A DNA stretch of 64,000 bases from AC-37 sp036389295 (GCA_036389295.1 DASVQB010000060.1:124001-188000), one strand, 5' to 3'. Positions 23,986-32,763 are shown, counted from the stretch's first letter. Notes: generated by a model from the sequence alone, not told the origin. Made by a program: numbers and translations.

Positions 23986-25770
23986 TCAGGACGCGTACAG
24001 CGACTCGAACAGGTCGGCGTAGCGGTCGTTGACCACGGCCCGCTTGACCTTCAGGGTGGGCGTCAGCTCGCCCTCCTCCTGGGACAGGTCGTGGTCGAGG
24101 ATCGCGAACCTCTTGATCTGCTCGACCTTCGCGTAGCGCGCGTTCACGCGGTCGAGCTCGCCCTGGACCAGCTCGGCGACGCGCTCGTCCGCGGCGAGCG
24201 ACGGCAGGTCCTCCGGCAGGCCCTGCTCGCGCGCCCACGGTCCGATCTCCTCGGCGTCGAGGGTGATCAGCGCCACCGGGTAGGGGCGGCGGTCGCCGTA
24301 CATCACCGCCTGCGAGATCCAGCGCGACTGCTTGAGGTCGTTCTCCAGGTTCGCCGGCGCGAGGTTCTTGCCGCCCGCCGTGATGATGATGTCCTTCTTC
24401 CGGCCGGTGATCTCGAGGAAGCCGTCGTCGTCGAGCGCGCCGACGTCGCCGGTCCGGAACCAGTCGCCGTCGAACGCCTCGGCCGTCGCCTCCGGGTTCC
24501 TCCAGTACTCGCGGAACACGTTCGGGCCGCGCATCAGGATCTCGCCGTCCTCGTCGGCGATCTTCACCTCGGTGCCGGGGACCGGGCGCCCGACCGTGCC
24601 AGGCCGGTAGTCGTCGAGCAGCACGACGGTGCCGAGGCCGGTCGTCTCGGTCAGCCCCCAGCCCTCGAGCACCGGCACGCCGGCGGCGTAGAAGAACCGC
24701 AGGATCTCGGACGCGATCGGCGCGGCGCCCGTCACGGCCTGGCGGACGTTGTCGCCGAACAGCTTGCGGACGCCCTTGAACAGCCGCTCGTCGGCCTGCT
24801 CGAACGCCTGCTCGAGCTCGGCCGGGACCTCCTCGCCCCGCGCGCGCATCTGGCGCACCCGGAACCCGACCTCGACCGCCTTCTCGAACCGCTCGCGGTC
24901 CTCGTCCGAGGCCTTCGCGAGCGCGGCGGTGGCCATCGCGTAGAGCTTCTCGAAGATGCGCGGGACGGACGGCAGGTAGGTCGGGCCGGCCTCGCCGATC
25001 TCCGCGACGATCTGCTTGGTGTCGCCCCCGAAGTAGACGATCGAGGCGCCGACGTCGAACGCCGCGAGCTGGACCGTGAGCGCGAAGACGTGCGCGAGGG
25101 GCAGGTAGAGGTAGCAGACCTCGCCCGTGTGGAGGAAGTCGAGCGCCTCGGTCGCGTGGCACACCGACATCGCGTTCCCGTGCGTGAGGACGCAGCCCTT
25201 CGGCGGGCCGGTCGTGCCCGACGTGTAGATGAACGTGTAGGCGTCGTCCGGCTCGACCGCGGCCTGGCGGCGGGCCAGCTCGTCGCGGTCGCCGTTCGAG
25301 CGGCCGCGCTCGCGCAGCTCGTCGAGGGCGATCTCGCCGCCGCCGGGCTCGATCCCGATCGTGTGCTCGAGGGCCGGCAGGTCGCCTCGGACCGCCTCGA
25401 CCTTGGCGAGCTGGGACTCGTCCTCGCACACGATCGCGCGCGCCTCCGAGTTGCCGGCGACCCACTCGCACTCCTCCGGCGAGTTGGTCGGGTAGACCGG
25501 CACGACCACGCCGCCGGCGGCCGACACCGCGTAGCTCGCGAAGGTCCACTCCGGCCGGGTGTTGGCGAGGATCGCGACGCGGTCGCCCGCCGCCACGCCG
25601 AGGTCGATCAGGCCGAGCGCCAGCTCCTCGACGATCGTGCCGACCTCGCCGAACGTCAGCTCGCGCCACTCGCCGTCGCGCTTGAAGCGGACCCCCGGGC
25701 GCTCGCCGTGCCGCGCCGCCGCCGACGCGACCAGCGTGCTCACCGTCTCCGCCCTGACTGCCTGCTCCAC
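23986..25770 (-). CDS. Long-chain fatty-acid--CoA ligase (AMP-forming)
   Basis: This 594-residue adenylate-forming enzyme activates fatty acids to acyl-CoA, feeding beta-oxidation or the wax/triacylglycerol acyltransferases in this window. The P-loop YTSGTTGPPKG is at residues 182-192; GWGLTETTGLGTVVL, WFRTGDVGALDDDGFLEITG and GRKKDIIITAGGKNLAPANLE follow in family order. The sequence resembles the FadD15/long-chain group. Start GTG 25770 has a Shine-Dalgarno AGGGAGG. The SDR gene at 25807-26637 lies 36 nt upstream on the same strand, so the two may be cotranscribed. Confidence 0.92.
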   Translation of the reverse strand: MEQAVRAETVSTLVASAAARHGERPGVRFKRDGEWRELTFGEVGTIVEELALGLIDLGVAAGDRVAILANTRPEWTFASYAVSAAGGVVVPVYPTNSPEECEWVAGNSEARAIVCEDESQLAKVEAVRGDLPALEHTIGIEPGGGEIALDELRERGRSNGDRDELARRQAAVEPDDAYTFIYTSGTTGPPKGCVLTHGNAMSVCHATEALDFLHTGEVCYLYLPLAHVFALTVQLAAFDVGASIVYFGGDTKQIVAEIGEAGPTYLPSVPRIFEKLYAMATAALAKASDEDRERFEKAVEVGFRVRQMRARGEEVPAELEQAFEQADERLFKGVRKLFGDNVRQAVTGAAPIASEILRFFYAAGVPVLEGWGLTETTGLGTVVLLDDYRPGTVGRPVPGTEVKIADEDGEILMRGPNVFREYWRNPEATAEAFDGDWFRTGDVGALDDDGFLEITGRKKDIIITAGGKNLAPANLENDLKQSRWISQAVMYGDRRPYPVALITLDAEEIGPWAREQGLPEDLPSLAADERVAELVQGELDRVNARYAKVEQIKRFAILDHDLSQEEGELTPTLKVKRAVVNDRYADLFESLYAS

Positions 25771-25806
25771 GATCGATCCCTCCCTAGCCGACCACTGGAT
25801 GATGCC

Positions 25807-26637
25807 CTATCCGGCCACCCGCGCCTGGAGACGCCTCATGCCGGCGAGCCAGCGGTCGTGGTCCGAGCCCTTGCGGCGGTAGAACTCGCGCACCTCGGCG
25901 TGCGGCAGGATCAGGAAGCGCTCCTCGCGCAGGCCCTCGACGACGACCGCCGCGACCTCCTCGGGCTCCAGCACCGCCCCGGCCGCCGTGACCACGCGCG
26001 GGCCGAGGGTCGGGTCGCCCGGCTGGCCGGTGCCCGCTCTGCCCGGCTCCGGCTCGCCGCCGCCGCCCTGCAGCATCGCGGTGTTGACCCCCATCGGGCA
26101 CAGGCAGCTCACCCTCAGGCCGCGGTCGCCGTAGGTGACCGACAGCCACTCCGCGAACGCGACCGCCGCGTGCTTCGTCACCGCGTACGGCGCCGAGCCG
26201 ATCTGCGTCAGGAGGCCCGCCGCCGAGGCGGTGGAGAGGAAGTAGCCCTCGCCGCGCTCGAGCCAGCCCGGCACGAGCCGGCGCGCCGCGAGCAGGTGGG
26301 AGCGGACGTTGACGCCGAACGCGAGGTCCCAGTCCTCGTCCGGGGTGTCGAGGTCGGTGCCGACCGCCACGCCCGCGTTCGCGCAGAACAGGTCGATCGG
26401 GCCGAACGCGTCCTCGGTACGGTCGACCAGCTCGCCGACCTGGGCCTCGTCGGCCACGTCGCAGCGGAGCGCGACGGCCGCCGGCCCGATCTCGGCCGCC
26501 ACGGCCTCGGCGCCGGGGCCGTCGATGTCGGCCACCGCGATCCCGCGGGCGCCCTCGCTCGCGAAGCGGCGCGCGAGCGCTCGCCCGATGCCCGACGCGC
26601 CGCCGGTGACGGCCACGACCCGCCCCTCGAGCTCCAC
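25807..26637 (-). CDS. Short-chain dehydrogenase/reductase
   Basis: The product is 276 residues from GTG 26637. NAD(P)-binding TGGASGIG (about residues 11-18), the ADIDG segment, CANAGVAV for NNAG, and the catalytic Ser and YxxxK (STASAAG, YAVTKHA) are all visible. It oxidises or reduces an alcohol/ketone pair of unknown identity. The region CPMGVNTAML has an unusual Gly/Glu/Pro-rich insertion after it. The same frame runs on upstream to 28428, but those codons belong to other genes. It starts 7 nt after a TAGAGT box (leaderless) and is upstream of the acyl-CoA ligase. Confidence 0.88.
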   Translation of the reverse strand: MELEGRVVAVTGGASGIGRALARRFASEGARGIAVADIDGPGAEAVAAEIGPAAVALRCDVADEAQVGELVDRTEDAFGPIDLFCANAGVAVGTDLDTPDEDWDLAFGVNVRSHLLAARRLVPGWLERGEGYFLSTASAAGLLTQIGSAPYAVTKHAAVAFAEWLSVTYGDRGLRVSCLCPMGVNTAMLQGGGGEPEPGRAGTGQPGDPTLGPRVVTAAGAVLEPEEVAAVVVEGLREERFLILPHAEVREFYRRKGSDHDRWLAGMRRLQARVAG

Positions 26638-26644
26638 GCCGGGG

Positions 26645-26650
26645 ACTCTA
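26645..26650 (-). promoter_or_regulatory. -10 box TAGAGT (leaderless) for the SDR/acyl-CoA ligase unit
   Basis: TAGAGT on the minus strand ends 7 nt before GTG 26637. Confidence 0.5.
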
Positions 26651-26727
26651 CCCGCGCGGCCCGGCTCGGCCCGAGCCCGCCCCGCCGCGGGGCGAGGCTC
26701 GACCCCGCCGCGGCGCGAGGCCCGACC

Positions 26728-26733
26728 TAGACT
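26728..26733 (+). promoter_or_regulatory. -10 box TAGACT (leaderless)
   Basis: TAGACT ends 6 nt before GTG 26740; no Shine-Dalgarno sequence. Confidence 0.55.
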
Positions 26734-26739
26734 CGCGCG

Positions 26740-27057
26740 GTGGAGTTCGCGCTCGCCTTCGTCGTGCTCGCGGCGCTCGTCGCGGTCGCCGTGGCCGGCC
26801 CGCTGCGGCGCCCGGGGGGGCCGGACCCCGGGGACGCGCGGCGCGACGCGCTCGAGGCCGCCAAGGAGGCCAAGTACCGCGAGATCCGCGACGCCGAGCT
26901 CGACCGGCGCATGGGCAAGCTGTCGGAGGCCGACTGGCGGGCCGTCGACCGCGAGCTGCGCGGGCAGGCGATCGCGATCCTCGCGGAGCTGGACGAGCTG
27001 GGGGCGAGCGAGCCGGACGGGCCGGACCGGAACGGCAGCGGCGGCGAGCCGCGCTAA
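26740..27057 (+). CDS. Small membrane-anchored protein, CcmI-like
   Basis: The product is 105 residues. One N-terminal hydrophobic helix (about 3-21) is followed by a charged helix AKEAKYREIRDAELDRRMGKLSEADWRAVDRELRGQA (split here only for description of residues 40-78). This pattern (KYREIRDAELD, GKLSExDW) resembles small CcmI-type cytochrome c assembly proteins found beside ccm genes in Actinobacteria. ccmE-ccmF lie 3 kb upstream on the same strand but are separated by two opposite genes. The stop codon TAA forms part of the -10 box of secG. Confidence 0.6.
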   Translation: MEFALAFVVLAALVAVAVAGPLRRPGGPDPGDARRDALEAAKEAKYREIRDAELDRRMGKLSEADWRAVDRELRGQAIAILAELDELGASEPDGPDRNGSGGEPR

Positions 27058-27060
27058 CCT
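27055..27060 (+). promoter_or_regulatory. -10 box TAACCT for secG (leaderless), overlapping a stop codon
   Basis: TAACCT ends 6 nt before GTG 27067; its first three bases are the TAA stop of the CcmI-like gene. Confidence 0.5.
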
Positions 27061-27066
27061 GGCCGC

Positions 27067-27297
27067 GTGGAGTCGATCCTCATGCTCTTCCAGATCGCAC
27101 TGTCGGTGGTCGTGACGCTGCTCGTCCTGCTGCACTCCGGCAAGGACGCCGGGCTGTCGGGCGCGTTCGGCGTCGGCGGCAGCGGCGGCGGTCCGTTCGG
27201 CGGCGGCTCGCTCGTGGAGCGGAACCTCGACCGCTGGACGGTCTTCTTCTCGCTCCTGTTCGTGGCGAACATCGTCGTCCTGCTGAAGTTCTTCTAG
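27067..27297 (+). CDS. secG: Preprotein translocase subunit SecG
   Basis: The product is 76 residues with two membrane helices (about 4-22 and 55-74) around a Gly-rich cytoplasmic loop. The loop GKDAGLSGAFGVGGSGGGPF matches the SecG signature. SecG assists SecYEG-mediated protein export. Start GTG 27067 lies 6 nt after a TAACCT box and lacks a Shine-Dalgarno sequence. Confidence 0.93.
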   Translation: MESILMLFQIALSVVVTLLVLLHSGKDAGLSGAFGVGGSGGGPFGGGSLVERNLDRWTVFFSLLFVANIVVLLKFF

Positions 27298-27329
27298 GGG
27301 GCGGCGGCCGGAGCCGCGGCGGAGCGCGC

Positions 27330-27938
27330 CTACGCCGTCGTCACGTCGACGCGCACGCGCGGGTCGCCTCCGCGCGGCGGGCCGGGCGCGGGCACGATCC
27401 CGAGCCGGTCGAGCAGCAGGAAGAACGCCTCGGCGAACGGGCTCTGCGCGGTGCGCTCGCGGACGTCGGACCAGTCGACCTGCTCGCGCAGCGCGCGCGC
27501 CATCTCGAGCGCCCCCTGGTAGTCGAGCGAGTGCTCGGTCAGGGCGCAGAGCTTCGTGACCAGCACGTCCTCGAGCGCCATCACCGGCAGGTCCATGCTC
27601 ATCACGCTCAGCACCTCGCCGCGCTCCATCGCGTCGGCGGCGTCGAGGCCGCTCGGCGAGAAGATCAGGTCCACGAGCACGTCGCCGTCCCACGCCTTGT
27701 GGAGCCACTCCTCGGGCGGGTCGTCGGACTGCATGCCGGCGGCGACGAGCGCCTCGAGCGCCCGCTCGGCATCCTCGGGCCTCACCACGAAGTCGAGGTC
27801 GTGGCTCGTCTCGGGCCCGCCGCGCGCCCACGAGGCCAGGCTGCCGGCCAGGAGGAACGGGACGTCGTGCTCGCGCAGGGCGGCCGCCGACTTCTTCATC
27901 GTCTCCGCGATCGCTCCCATCGCCTCGCTGCGGGGCAT
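27330..27938 (-). CDS. Nucleotidyltransferase-like protein (MNT/AbiEii-type fold)
   Basis: The product is 202 residues. The N-terminal half has a pol-beta-type nucleotidyltransferase core: LLAGSLASWARGG for the GS motif and HDLDFVV for DxD (about residues 30-52). A later DLIFSPSGLDA segment could supply the third acidic residue. The C-terminal half is helical. Such proteins occur as single enzymes or as halves of toxin-antitoxin or abortive-infection pairs. No partner is adjacent: secG lies convergent downstream and the metallophosphoesterase divergent upstream. Confidence 0.75.
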   Translation of the reverse strand: MPRSEAMGAIAETMKKSAAALREHDVPFLLAGSLASWARGGPETSHDLDFVVRPEDAERALEALVAAGMQSDDPPEEWLHKAWDGDVLVDLIFSPSGLDAADAMERGEVLSVMSMDLPVMALEDVLVTKLCALTEHSLDYQGALEMARALREQVDWSDVRERTAQSPFAEAFFLLLDRLGIVPAPGPPRGGDPRVRVDVTTA

Positions 27939-28042
27939 GGGAGCCTGATACCCGGCTCGGGCGCGGGGGAAAGCCGCGGGCGAGCGGCGCCGCGTGGCTC
28001 GCGGCGCGCATCGCGGCGCGTGTCGCCGGGTACGAGGGTCCC

Positions 28043-28813
28043 GTGGACCCCGGTCGGAACGGCGGCGGCCCTACGATCCGCATCGCGGCGGCGGGCGACG
28101 TGCACGTCCGCGAGGCCACCCGCGGCGACGTGGCGGCGGCCTTCGCGCGCCTCGAGGGCGAGGCGGACCTCGTCCTCGTCGCGGGCGACCTGACGACCCA
28201 CGGCGAGCCCGCGCAGGCGCGCCTGTTCGCCGAGGCCGTCCAGCCGCTGCACGTCCCGGTCGTGTGCGTCCTCGGCAACCACGACTGGCACGCCGACCGC
28301 GCGGACGAGGTCCGGGCCGTCCTGGAGGACGCCGGGATCCAGGTGCTCGAGCGCGAGACGAGGGTGCTCGAGGTCGGCGGCTGCGAGGTCGGGATCGTCG
28401 GGCTGAAGGGGTTCGTCGGCGGCTTCACCGGGTCGAACCTGCCCGACTTCGGCGAGCCGCTGCTGCGGCGGGTGTACGCGGAGACGTCCGCCGACGTGGA
28501 CGCGCTCGCCGCCGGCCTTCGCGAGGTCGCGAACTGCCCCTACCGGGTGGTGCTCCTCCACTACGCGCCGACCGGCGAGACCCTCGTCGGCGAGCCGCCG
28601 GGGATCTGGGCGTTCCTGGGCAGCGACCGGCTGGCGGCCCCGATCGTCGAGCACGCGCCGGACCTGGTCCTCCACGGGCACGCCCACGCGGGGACGTTCG
28701 AGGGGCGGATCGGCGACTCGCCGGTCTACAACGTCTCGGTGCCGGTCATGGGGCGCGACTTCTGGGTGTTCGAGCTGTCGAGCCCGCGGCGGCCGACGGC
28801 GCCGATCCACTGA
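28043..28813 (+). CDS. Calcineurin-like metallophosphoesterase
   Basis: The product is 256 residues from GTG 28043. The dimetal signature is complete: GDVHV, GDLTTHG, GNHDWH, a later histidine in LLHYAPTG, and LHGHAHAG. There is no signal peptide, so it is a cytoplasmic phosphohydrolase of unknown substrate. A weak TACGAG box lies 6 nt before the start. The gene is divergent from the nucleotidyltransferase-like gene. Confidence 0.88.
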   Translation: MDPGRNGGGPTIRIAAAGDVHVREATRGDVAAAFARLEGEADLVLVAGDLTTHGEPAQARLFAEAVQPLHVPVVCVLGNHDWHADRADEVRAVLEDAGIQVLERETRVLEVGGCEVGIVGLKGFVGGFTGSNLPDFGEPLLRRVYAETSADVDALAAGLREVANCPYRVVLLHYAPTGETLVGEPPGIWAFLGSDRLAAPIVEHAPDLVLHGHAHAGTFEGRIGDSPVYNVSVPVMGRDFWVFELSSPRRPTAPIH

Positions 28814-28820
28814 GGCCGCG

Positions 28821-29672
28821 CTACCGGATCCCCAGCACCCGCGCCTCGAGCGCGTCCGACCAGCGGTCCGGCAGGAGCGCGTTCAGAACGACCTGCGCGC
28901 GGGCGTCGCGGCCGAGCAGGTAGCGGGTCCGCGGCCGGTCCGCCGTGAGCGCGCGCTCCACGACCTCCGCGGCGGCCTCCGGCGGAAGGCCCTTGCGCCC
29001 GGTCTTCAGGGCGAACCTCGTCATGCTCTCGATCGACTCGCCGTAGCGCTCGCGGCCCTCCGGCGGGAGTCCGCCGACGACCTCGCGCCCGGCGGCCTCG
29101 CCCTTGTCCCAGATCGGCGTCGCGATCGCGCCCGGCTCGACCAGCACGACCTCGATGCCCCAGGGGCGCAGCTCCTTGCGCAGGCTGTCGGTGATCGCCC
29201 TGATCGCGAACTTGGACGCGTTGTAGGGGGCGATGAACGGCCGCGAGATCCGGCCCCCCACCGAGCCGACGTTGACGATCCGCCCGCGCGCCGCCCGGAG
29301 GAAGGGGAGCATGGCCTGGGTGACCGCGACGTGGCCGACGACGTTCACCTCCAGCTGGCGGCGCAGGTCGTCGATCGCCAGGTACTCGAGCGGCCCCTGG
29401 ACGGTGATGCCGGCGTTGTTCACGAGCCCGGCGAGACCGCGCCCGGCGGCCGTCTCGCGCACCGTCTCGGCGGTCGAGACGATCGTCGCCTGGTCGGCGA
29501 CGTCGAGGATCACGGGGCGGATCCGACCCGGCGCCTCGCGCTCGAGCGCCTCGCCGTCCTCGGCGCGGCGCACGCCCGCCAGGACGTCGAGCCCCCTGCC
29601 CGCGAGCCGCAGCGCGGTCGCCCGGCCGATGCCGGTGGAGGCCCCGCTGATGAGCACCGTCCGCTCGCCCAT
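28821..29672 (-). CDS. Short-chain dehydrogenase/reductase (17-beta-HSD-like)
   Basis: The product is 283 residues. SGASTGIG (about 9-16), LVNNAGITV, VNVGSVGG and YNASKFA give the classical SDR cofactor and catalytic motifs (Ser, Tyr, Lys). PWGIEVVLVEPGAIATPIWDK and the C-terminal length resemble 17-beta-hydroxysteroid-dehydrogenase-like SDRs acting on lipids or sterol-like compounds. A TAGCCT box lies 9 nt before ATG 29672. Convergent with the metallophosphoesterase (7-nt gap). Confidence 0.88.
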   Translation of the reverse strand: MGERTVLISGASTGIGRATALRLAGRGLDVLAGVRRAEDGEALEREAPGRIRPVILDVADQATIVSTAETVRETAAGRGLAGLVNNAGITVQGPLEYLAIDDLRRQLEVNVVGHVAVTQAMLPFLRAARGRIVNVGSVGGRISRPFIAPYNASKFAIRAITDSLRKELRPWGIEVVLVEPGAIATPIWDKGEAAGREVVGGLPPEGRERYGESIESMTRFALKTGRKGLPPEAAAEVVERALTADRPRTRYLLGRDARAQVVLNALLPDRWSDALEARVLGIR

Positions 29673-29681
29673 GGCGAACGG

Positions 29682-29687
29682 AGGCTA
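29682..29687 (-). promoter_or_regulatory. -10 box TAGCCT (leaderless)
   Basis: TAGCCT on the minus strand ends 9 nt before ATG 29672. Confidence 0.45.
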
Positions 29688-29717
29688 CCCGGCTTGCCGA
29701 GGTTCAGGTCAATGCGA

Positions 29718-31037
29718 TCACGGCGGGTGGTAGACGGGGTCGTCGATCACCGGCGGCATGTGCTGCTGCCAGCTGTCCTCGATCATGTACTTGCGGCCGA
29801 GCGTGATCCCGTTCGCCCCGCGCGAGGCGTCGCGCATCCCCCACCTGATGCTCGGTGGGAGGTCGATCGTCCCGTAGTAGGTCCAGATCGGGATGTACGA
29901 GCGCCCCCACATCCGGTTGTAGTTGCGGCGGCACAGGACGTCCTGGTTGGAGTCCGCCTCGTCGAGCTCGGCCGCCGTAGGCGACGACGCGGCCGTGAAG
30001 TGCTTGTCGTAGCCGCCCTCGGTGAGCCAGACCTTGCCGTCCACGGTGGTCCCCTTCCAGGTGCTGTTCTTCAACCGGTCGTTCGTGATCGCCACGCGCG
30101 ACTCGAACGTGACCCCGTCGGCGTTCTTCAGGTCCTGCCACTGCCGGATGTCGTAGTAGTTGTGCTGCGACCAGCCGAACGGGAGCCGGGGCTTCCAGTT
30201 CTGGAGCAAGTCCAGGACGCCCTTGTTGAAGGTGTCGAAGTCGGTGTAGAGGTTCGGGTCCGCCGGCTGGGGGGCGAACGGCGTGTAGCGGTCGGCGCAC
30301 CCCGGGCCGAGCAGCCCCTGCCCGGTGGCCGGCCATCCCCAGTAGACCGCCAGCGACTCGGCGCTCCGGAGCATGTCCGCCACCTTGCAGATCATCGTCA
30401 CGCCGTTGGACTGCCGCTGAGGCCACATCGAGTGGTTGGGCTCGTTGACGACCTCGAGGAGGTTGATCCTGGCCCCTGCCGGGTTGCCGTAGGGCGCGCT
30501 CGCCGTCGGGCCGGTCGGGTTGGCCGGCACGCCCGCCTTGTAGCGGCAGAGCAGGTGGCTGAGGAACATCGCCCACGGCCCGCTCGTCGTGACGTCGTCG
30601 GGAACGCGTGCGCGCGGGTCGCGGCCCTCCGGATCGGCCACCCCGTACGTCGAGGCCCACGTCGGCGAGTAGGGCTGGACCGTCAGGACCACGACCAGCC
30701 CGTCGTCGTTCATCGCCTTGATCATGCGGTCGAGGCGGCCGATGCGGGGAGAGCTGCTCAGGTCGGGTCCGTCGCGCCCGTTCAGCCAGTCCCACGACTC
30801 CCACATGTCCTGCGGCTTGTGGCCCATCCTGGAGACGAAGTCCTCCTGGAGGGCGTGCCAGCTCGCCCAGGCCTTGACCAAGGGACCGCTGTTCAAGCAG
30901 ATCTCGCGGTTGAACTCGCGACCCCCGGCGGTGACCAGCCGGTAGTCGGTGGGGTCGAGGTTCTTGCGGGTCGGGTCGCTGTCGGGTACGAAGATCGATC
31001 CGGACCCCGAGAGGCTCGTCATCTGCGTCGGCGCCAT
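29718..31037 (-). CDS. Glycoside-hydrolase-like (clan-A TIM-barrel type) protein, intact paralog B
   Basis: The product is 439 residues from ATG 31037. LLEVVNEPN places a Glu after Asn at a strand end, as in the acid/base of clan GH-A (NEP motif). VWLTEGGYDKH offers a second Glu in the nucleophile position, and NYYDIRQWQ and MWESWDWLN resemble substrate-cleft strands. Family membership is inferred from these motifs only. No signal peptide is present, unusual for a polysaccharide hydrolase. A paralog (33195-34527) is collinear over the whole length, roughly 70% identical by eye. A divergent M4 protease gene starts 233 nt away. The substrate is unknown. Confidence 0.7.
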   Translation of the reverse strand: MAPTQMTSLSGSGSIFVPDSDPTRKNLDPTDYRLVTAGGREFNREICLNSGPLVKAWASWHALQEDFVSRMGHKPQDMWESWDWLNGRDGPDLSSSPRIGRLDRMIKAMNDDGLVVVLTVQPYSPTWASTYGVADPEGRDPRARVPDDVTTSGPWAMFLSHLLCRYKAGVPANPTGPTASAPYGNPAGARINLLEVVNEPNHSMWPQRQSNGVTMICKVADMLRSAESLAVYWGWPATGQGLLGPGCADRYTPFAPQPADPNLYTDFDTFNKGVLDLLQNWKPRLPFGWSQHNYYDIRQWQDLKNADGVTFESRVAITNDRLKNSTWKGTTVDGKVWLTEGGYDKHFTAASSPTAAELDEADSNQDVLCRRNYNRMWGRSYIPIWTYYGTIDLPPSIRWGMRDASRGANGITLGRKYMIEDSWQQHMPPVIDDPVYHPP

Positions 31038-31270
31038 GGTCACGTCACCGCCATCGAGGGTCGCTGCGCCCGCCGGAGCTGCCCGCCTTCGCGAGCGCGT
31101 CGGCGAGACCGCCCAGGGCGCGGAAGGGCTCCGAACGAGCCTCCCATACCGCTGGGGGTCTGTCAACCGGAGGTCGGGGAGCGCTGCCGCCCGGCGTCCC
31201 CCGAGGCCAGCCGGCACCCGCTGTTACGCTGCGCCCCGCCCGACAGTCCCCGGCCCCAGGAGCAGTTCAG

Positions 31271-32380
31271 ATGCAAGGCGAAGCCCACCGCGCCCCGGCC
31301 TCCCTCGACCGATCCTGCGCCACGTGCTCGATCGCCCCGCCGCACATCCTCGCCCGGTTCGCGGAGGAGGGCGACGAGGACGAGCGCCGCGCCGCGCTCA
31401 AGACGATCGTCGCGAGCGGCTCGATCCGGTCGCGGCGCGGGGTCGTCACCCAGGTCGTGCGCAACCTCGACGCGGCAACGCGCGGCCTCGCCTTCCTGCG
31501 GCCGCCCGCCGGCGAGAGCCGGACGGTGTTCGATGTGCAGCACGGCACGAGCGCCGAGCTCCCGGGCCAGCGGGTCCGGGGGGACGGCGACGCGGAGTCG
31601 GACGACCCTGCGGTGAACCAGGCCTACGACGGCTCGGGCGACACGTACGACTACTACAGGGAAGTCCACGAGCGCGACAGCGTCGACGGGAACGGCCTCG
31701 AGCTCGTCTCCACGGTCCACTTCGGCAACGCCTTCGACAACGCGTTCTGGAACGGGACGCAGATGGTCTACGGCGACGGCAGCGGGCAGCTGTTCCGCGC
31801 GGGCTCGCTGACCGAGTCGCTCGACGTGATCGCCCACGAGCTGACGCACGGCGTCACACAGTTCACCGCCGGGCTCGAGTACCGCACCCAGTCGGGCGCG
31901 CTCAACGAGTCGTTCTCCGACGTCTTCGGCTCGCTGGTCAAGCAGTGGAAGGGGAAGGAGACCGCCGACCAGGCCGACTGGCTGATCGGCGAGGGGATCT
32001 TCGCCGGCCGGCTCGAGGGCCAGTCGCTGCGGTCGCTGAAGAGCCCGGGCGACGCCAACGACTTCGACAACCAGCCGGCGCGGATGAGCGACTTCGTCGA
32101 GCTCCCGGACGACAACGACCCCGCCAACGACAACGGCGGCGTGCACATCAACTCTGGGATCCCGAACCACGCCTTCTTCCTCGTGGCCACGGCGCTCGGC
32201 GGCCACGCCTGGGAGAAGGCGGGGAGGATCTGGTACGGGGCGCTCACGGCGCGGCTCCAGCCGGACTCCGACTTCGCGGCCTGCGCGGAGGCGACGCTCT
32301 CGGTCGCGGAGGAGCTGTTCGGGACCGGCGCCGAGCACGACGCCGTCGGCAACGCGTGGCGCGAGGTGGGGGTGCTGTAG
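31271..32380 (+). CDS. Protealysin-like M4 (thermolysin-family) metalloprotease
   Basis: The product is 369 residues. A short propeptide has CSIAPPHILARF (residues 19-30), the conserved C-x-I-x-P-P segment of protealysin-type precursors. Zinc motif HELTH is at 189-193, with the third ligand Glu in ALNESFSDVFG (about 210-220) and a late catalytic His in NGGVHINSGIPNHAFF. No signal peptide, so like protealysin it may act inside the cell or leave by an unusual route. The Shine-Dalgarno is AGGAG. The inhibitor gene follows 26 nt downstream. Confidence 0.93.
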   Translation: MQGEAHRAPASLDRSCATCSIAPPHILARFAEEGDEDERRAALKTIVASGSIRSRRGVVTQVVRNLDAATRGLAFLRPPAGESRTVFDVQHGTSAELPGQRVRGDGDAESDDPAVNQAYDGSGDTYDYYREVHERDSVDGNGLELVSTVHFGNAFDNAFWNGTQMVYGDGSGQLFRAGSLTESLDVIAHELTHGVTQFTAGLEYRTQSGALNESFSDVFGSLVKQWKGKETADQADWLIGEGIFAGRLEGQSLRSLKSPGDANDFDNQPARMSDFVELPDDNDPANDNGGVHINSGIPNHAFFLVATALGGHAWEKAGRIWYGALTARLQPDSDFAACAEATLSVAEELFGTGAEHDAVGNAWREVGVL

Positions 32381-32394
32381 CGCCCCCAGCCGCG

Positions 32395-32400
32395 TATCCT
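32395..32400 (+). promoter_or_regulatory. -10 box TATCCT (leaderless) before the emfourin gene
   Basis: TATCCT ends 6 nt before ATG 32407, so the inhibitor can be made apart from the protease. Confidence 0.5.
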
Positions 32401-32406
32401 CGGCGC

Positions 32407-32748
32407 ATGAAGGTCTCGGTCGTCCGCGGCGGCGGCCTCGCCGGCCTCGTGACGAGGACCGCCGTCGAGGCGGACGCCCTCGACCCCGAGCACGCGGGCG
32501 AGCTGCGCAGCAGGGTCGAGCGGGCCGGCGTGCTCGACATGCCCGAGGAGCCGCCGGCGGGGGAGCGCGGCCCGGACGAGCTCGCGTACTCGCTCACGGT
32601 GGAGGCCGACGGCCGCGAGCGCACGGTCCGGATGCCGGAGCACGCCCTGCCCGACTCCGTCCGCGAGCTGATCGACTGGATCGACGCCGTGCCGGGCCGC
32701 GAGGAGTCGATCGGGCCGCCCGGCGGCGGGCCCCCGCGGCCGGGCTGA
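32407..32748 (+). CDS. Emfourin-like inhibitor of protealysin-type M4 proteases
   Basis: The product is 113 residues. MKVSVVRGGGLAGLVTRTAV and the later LAYSLTVEADGRERTVRMPE match the emfourin family, small slow-binding inhibitors encoded next to protealysin-like proteases. No signal peptide: it would act on the cytoplasmic enzyme and protect the cell. The last 20 residues are Pro/Gly-rich and probably disordered. Its own TATCCT box suggests expression independent of the protease. Identification rests on sequence pattern and gene order. Confidence 0.85.
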   Translation: MKVSVVRGGGLAGLVTRTAVEADALDPEHAGELRSRVERAGVLDMPEEPPAGERGPDELAYSLTVEADGRERTVRMPEHALPDSVRELIDWIDAVPGREESIGPPGGGPPRPG

Positions 32749-32763
32749 CGGCCGCGCCGGGCG

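Noticed and set aside
26638..28428. Upstream extension of the SDR at 25807 (873 codons)
   Set aside because: It crosses secG and the metallophosphoesterase out of frame; SDR homology begins at about 26637.
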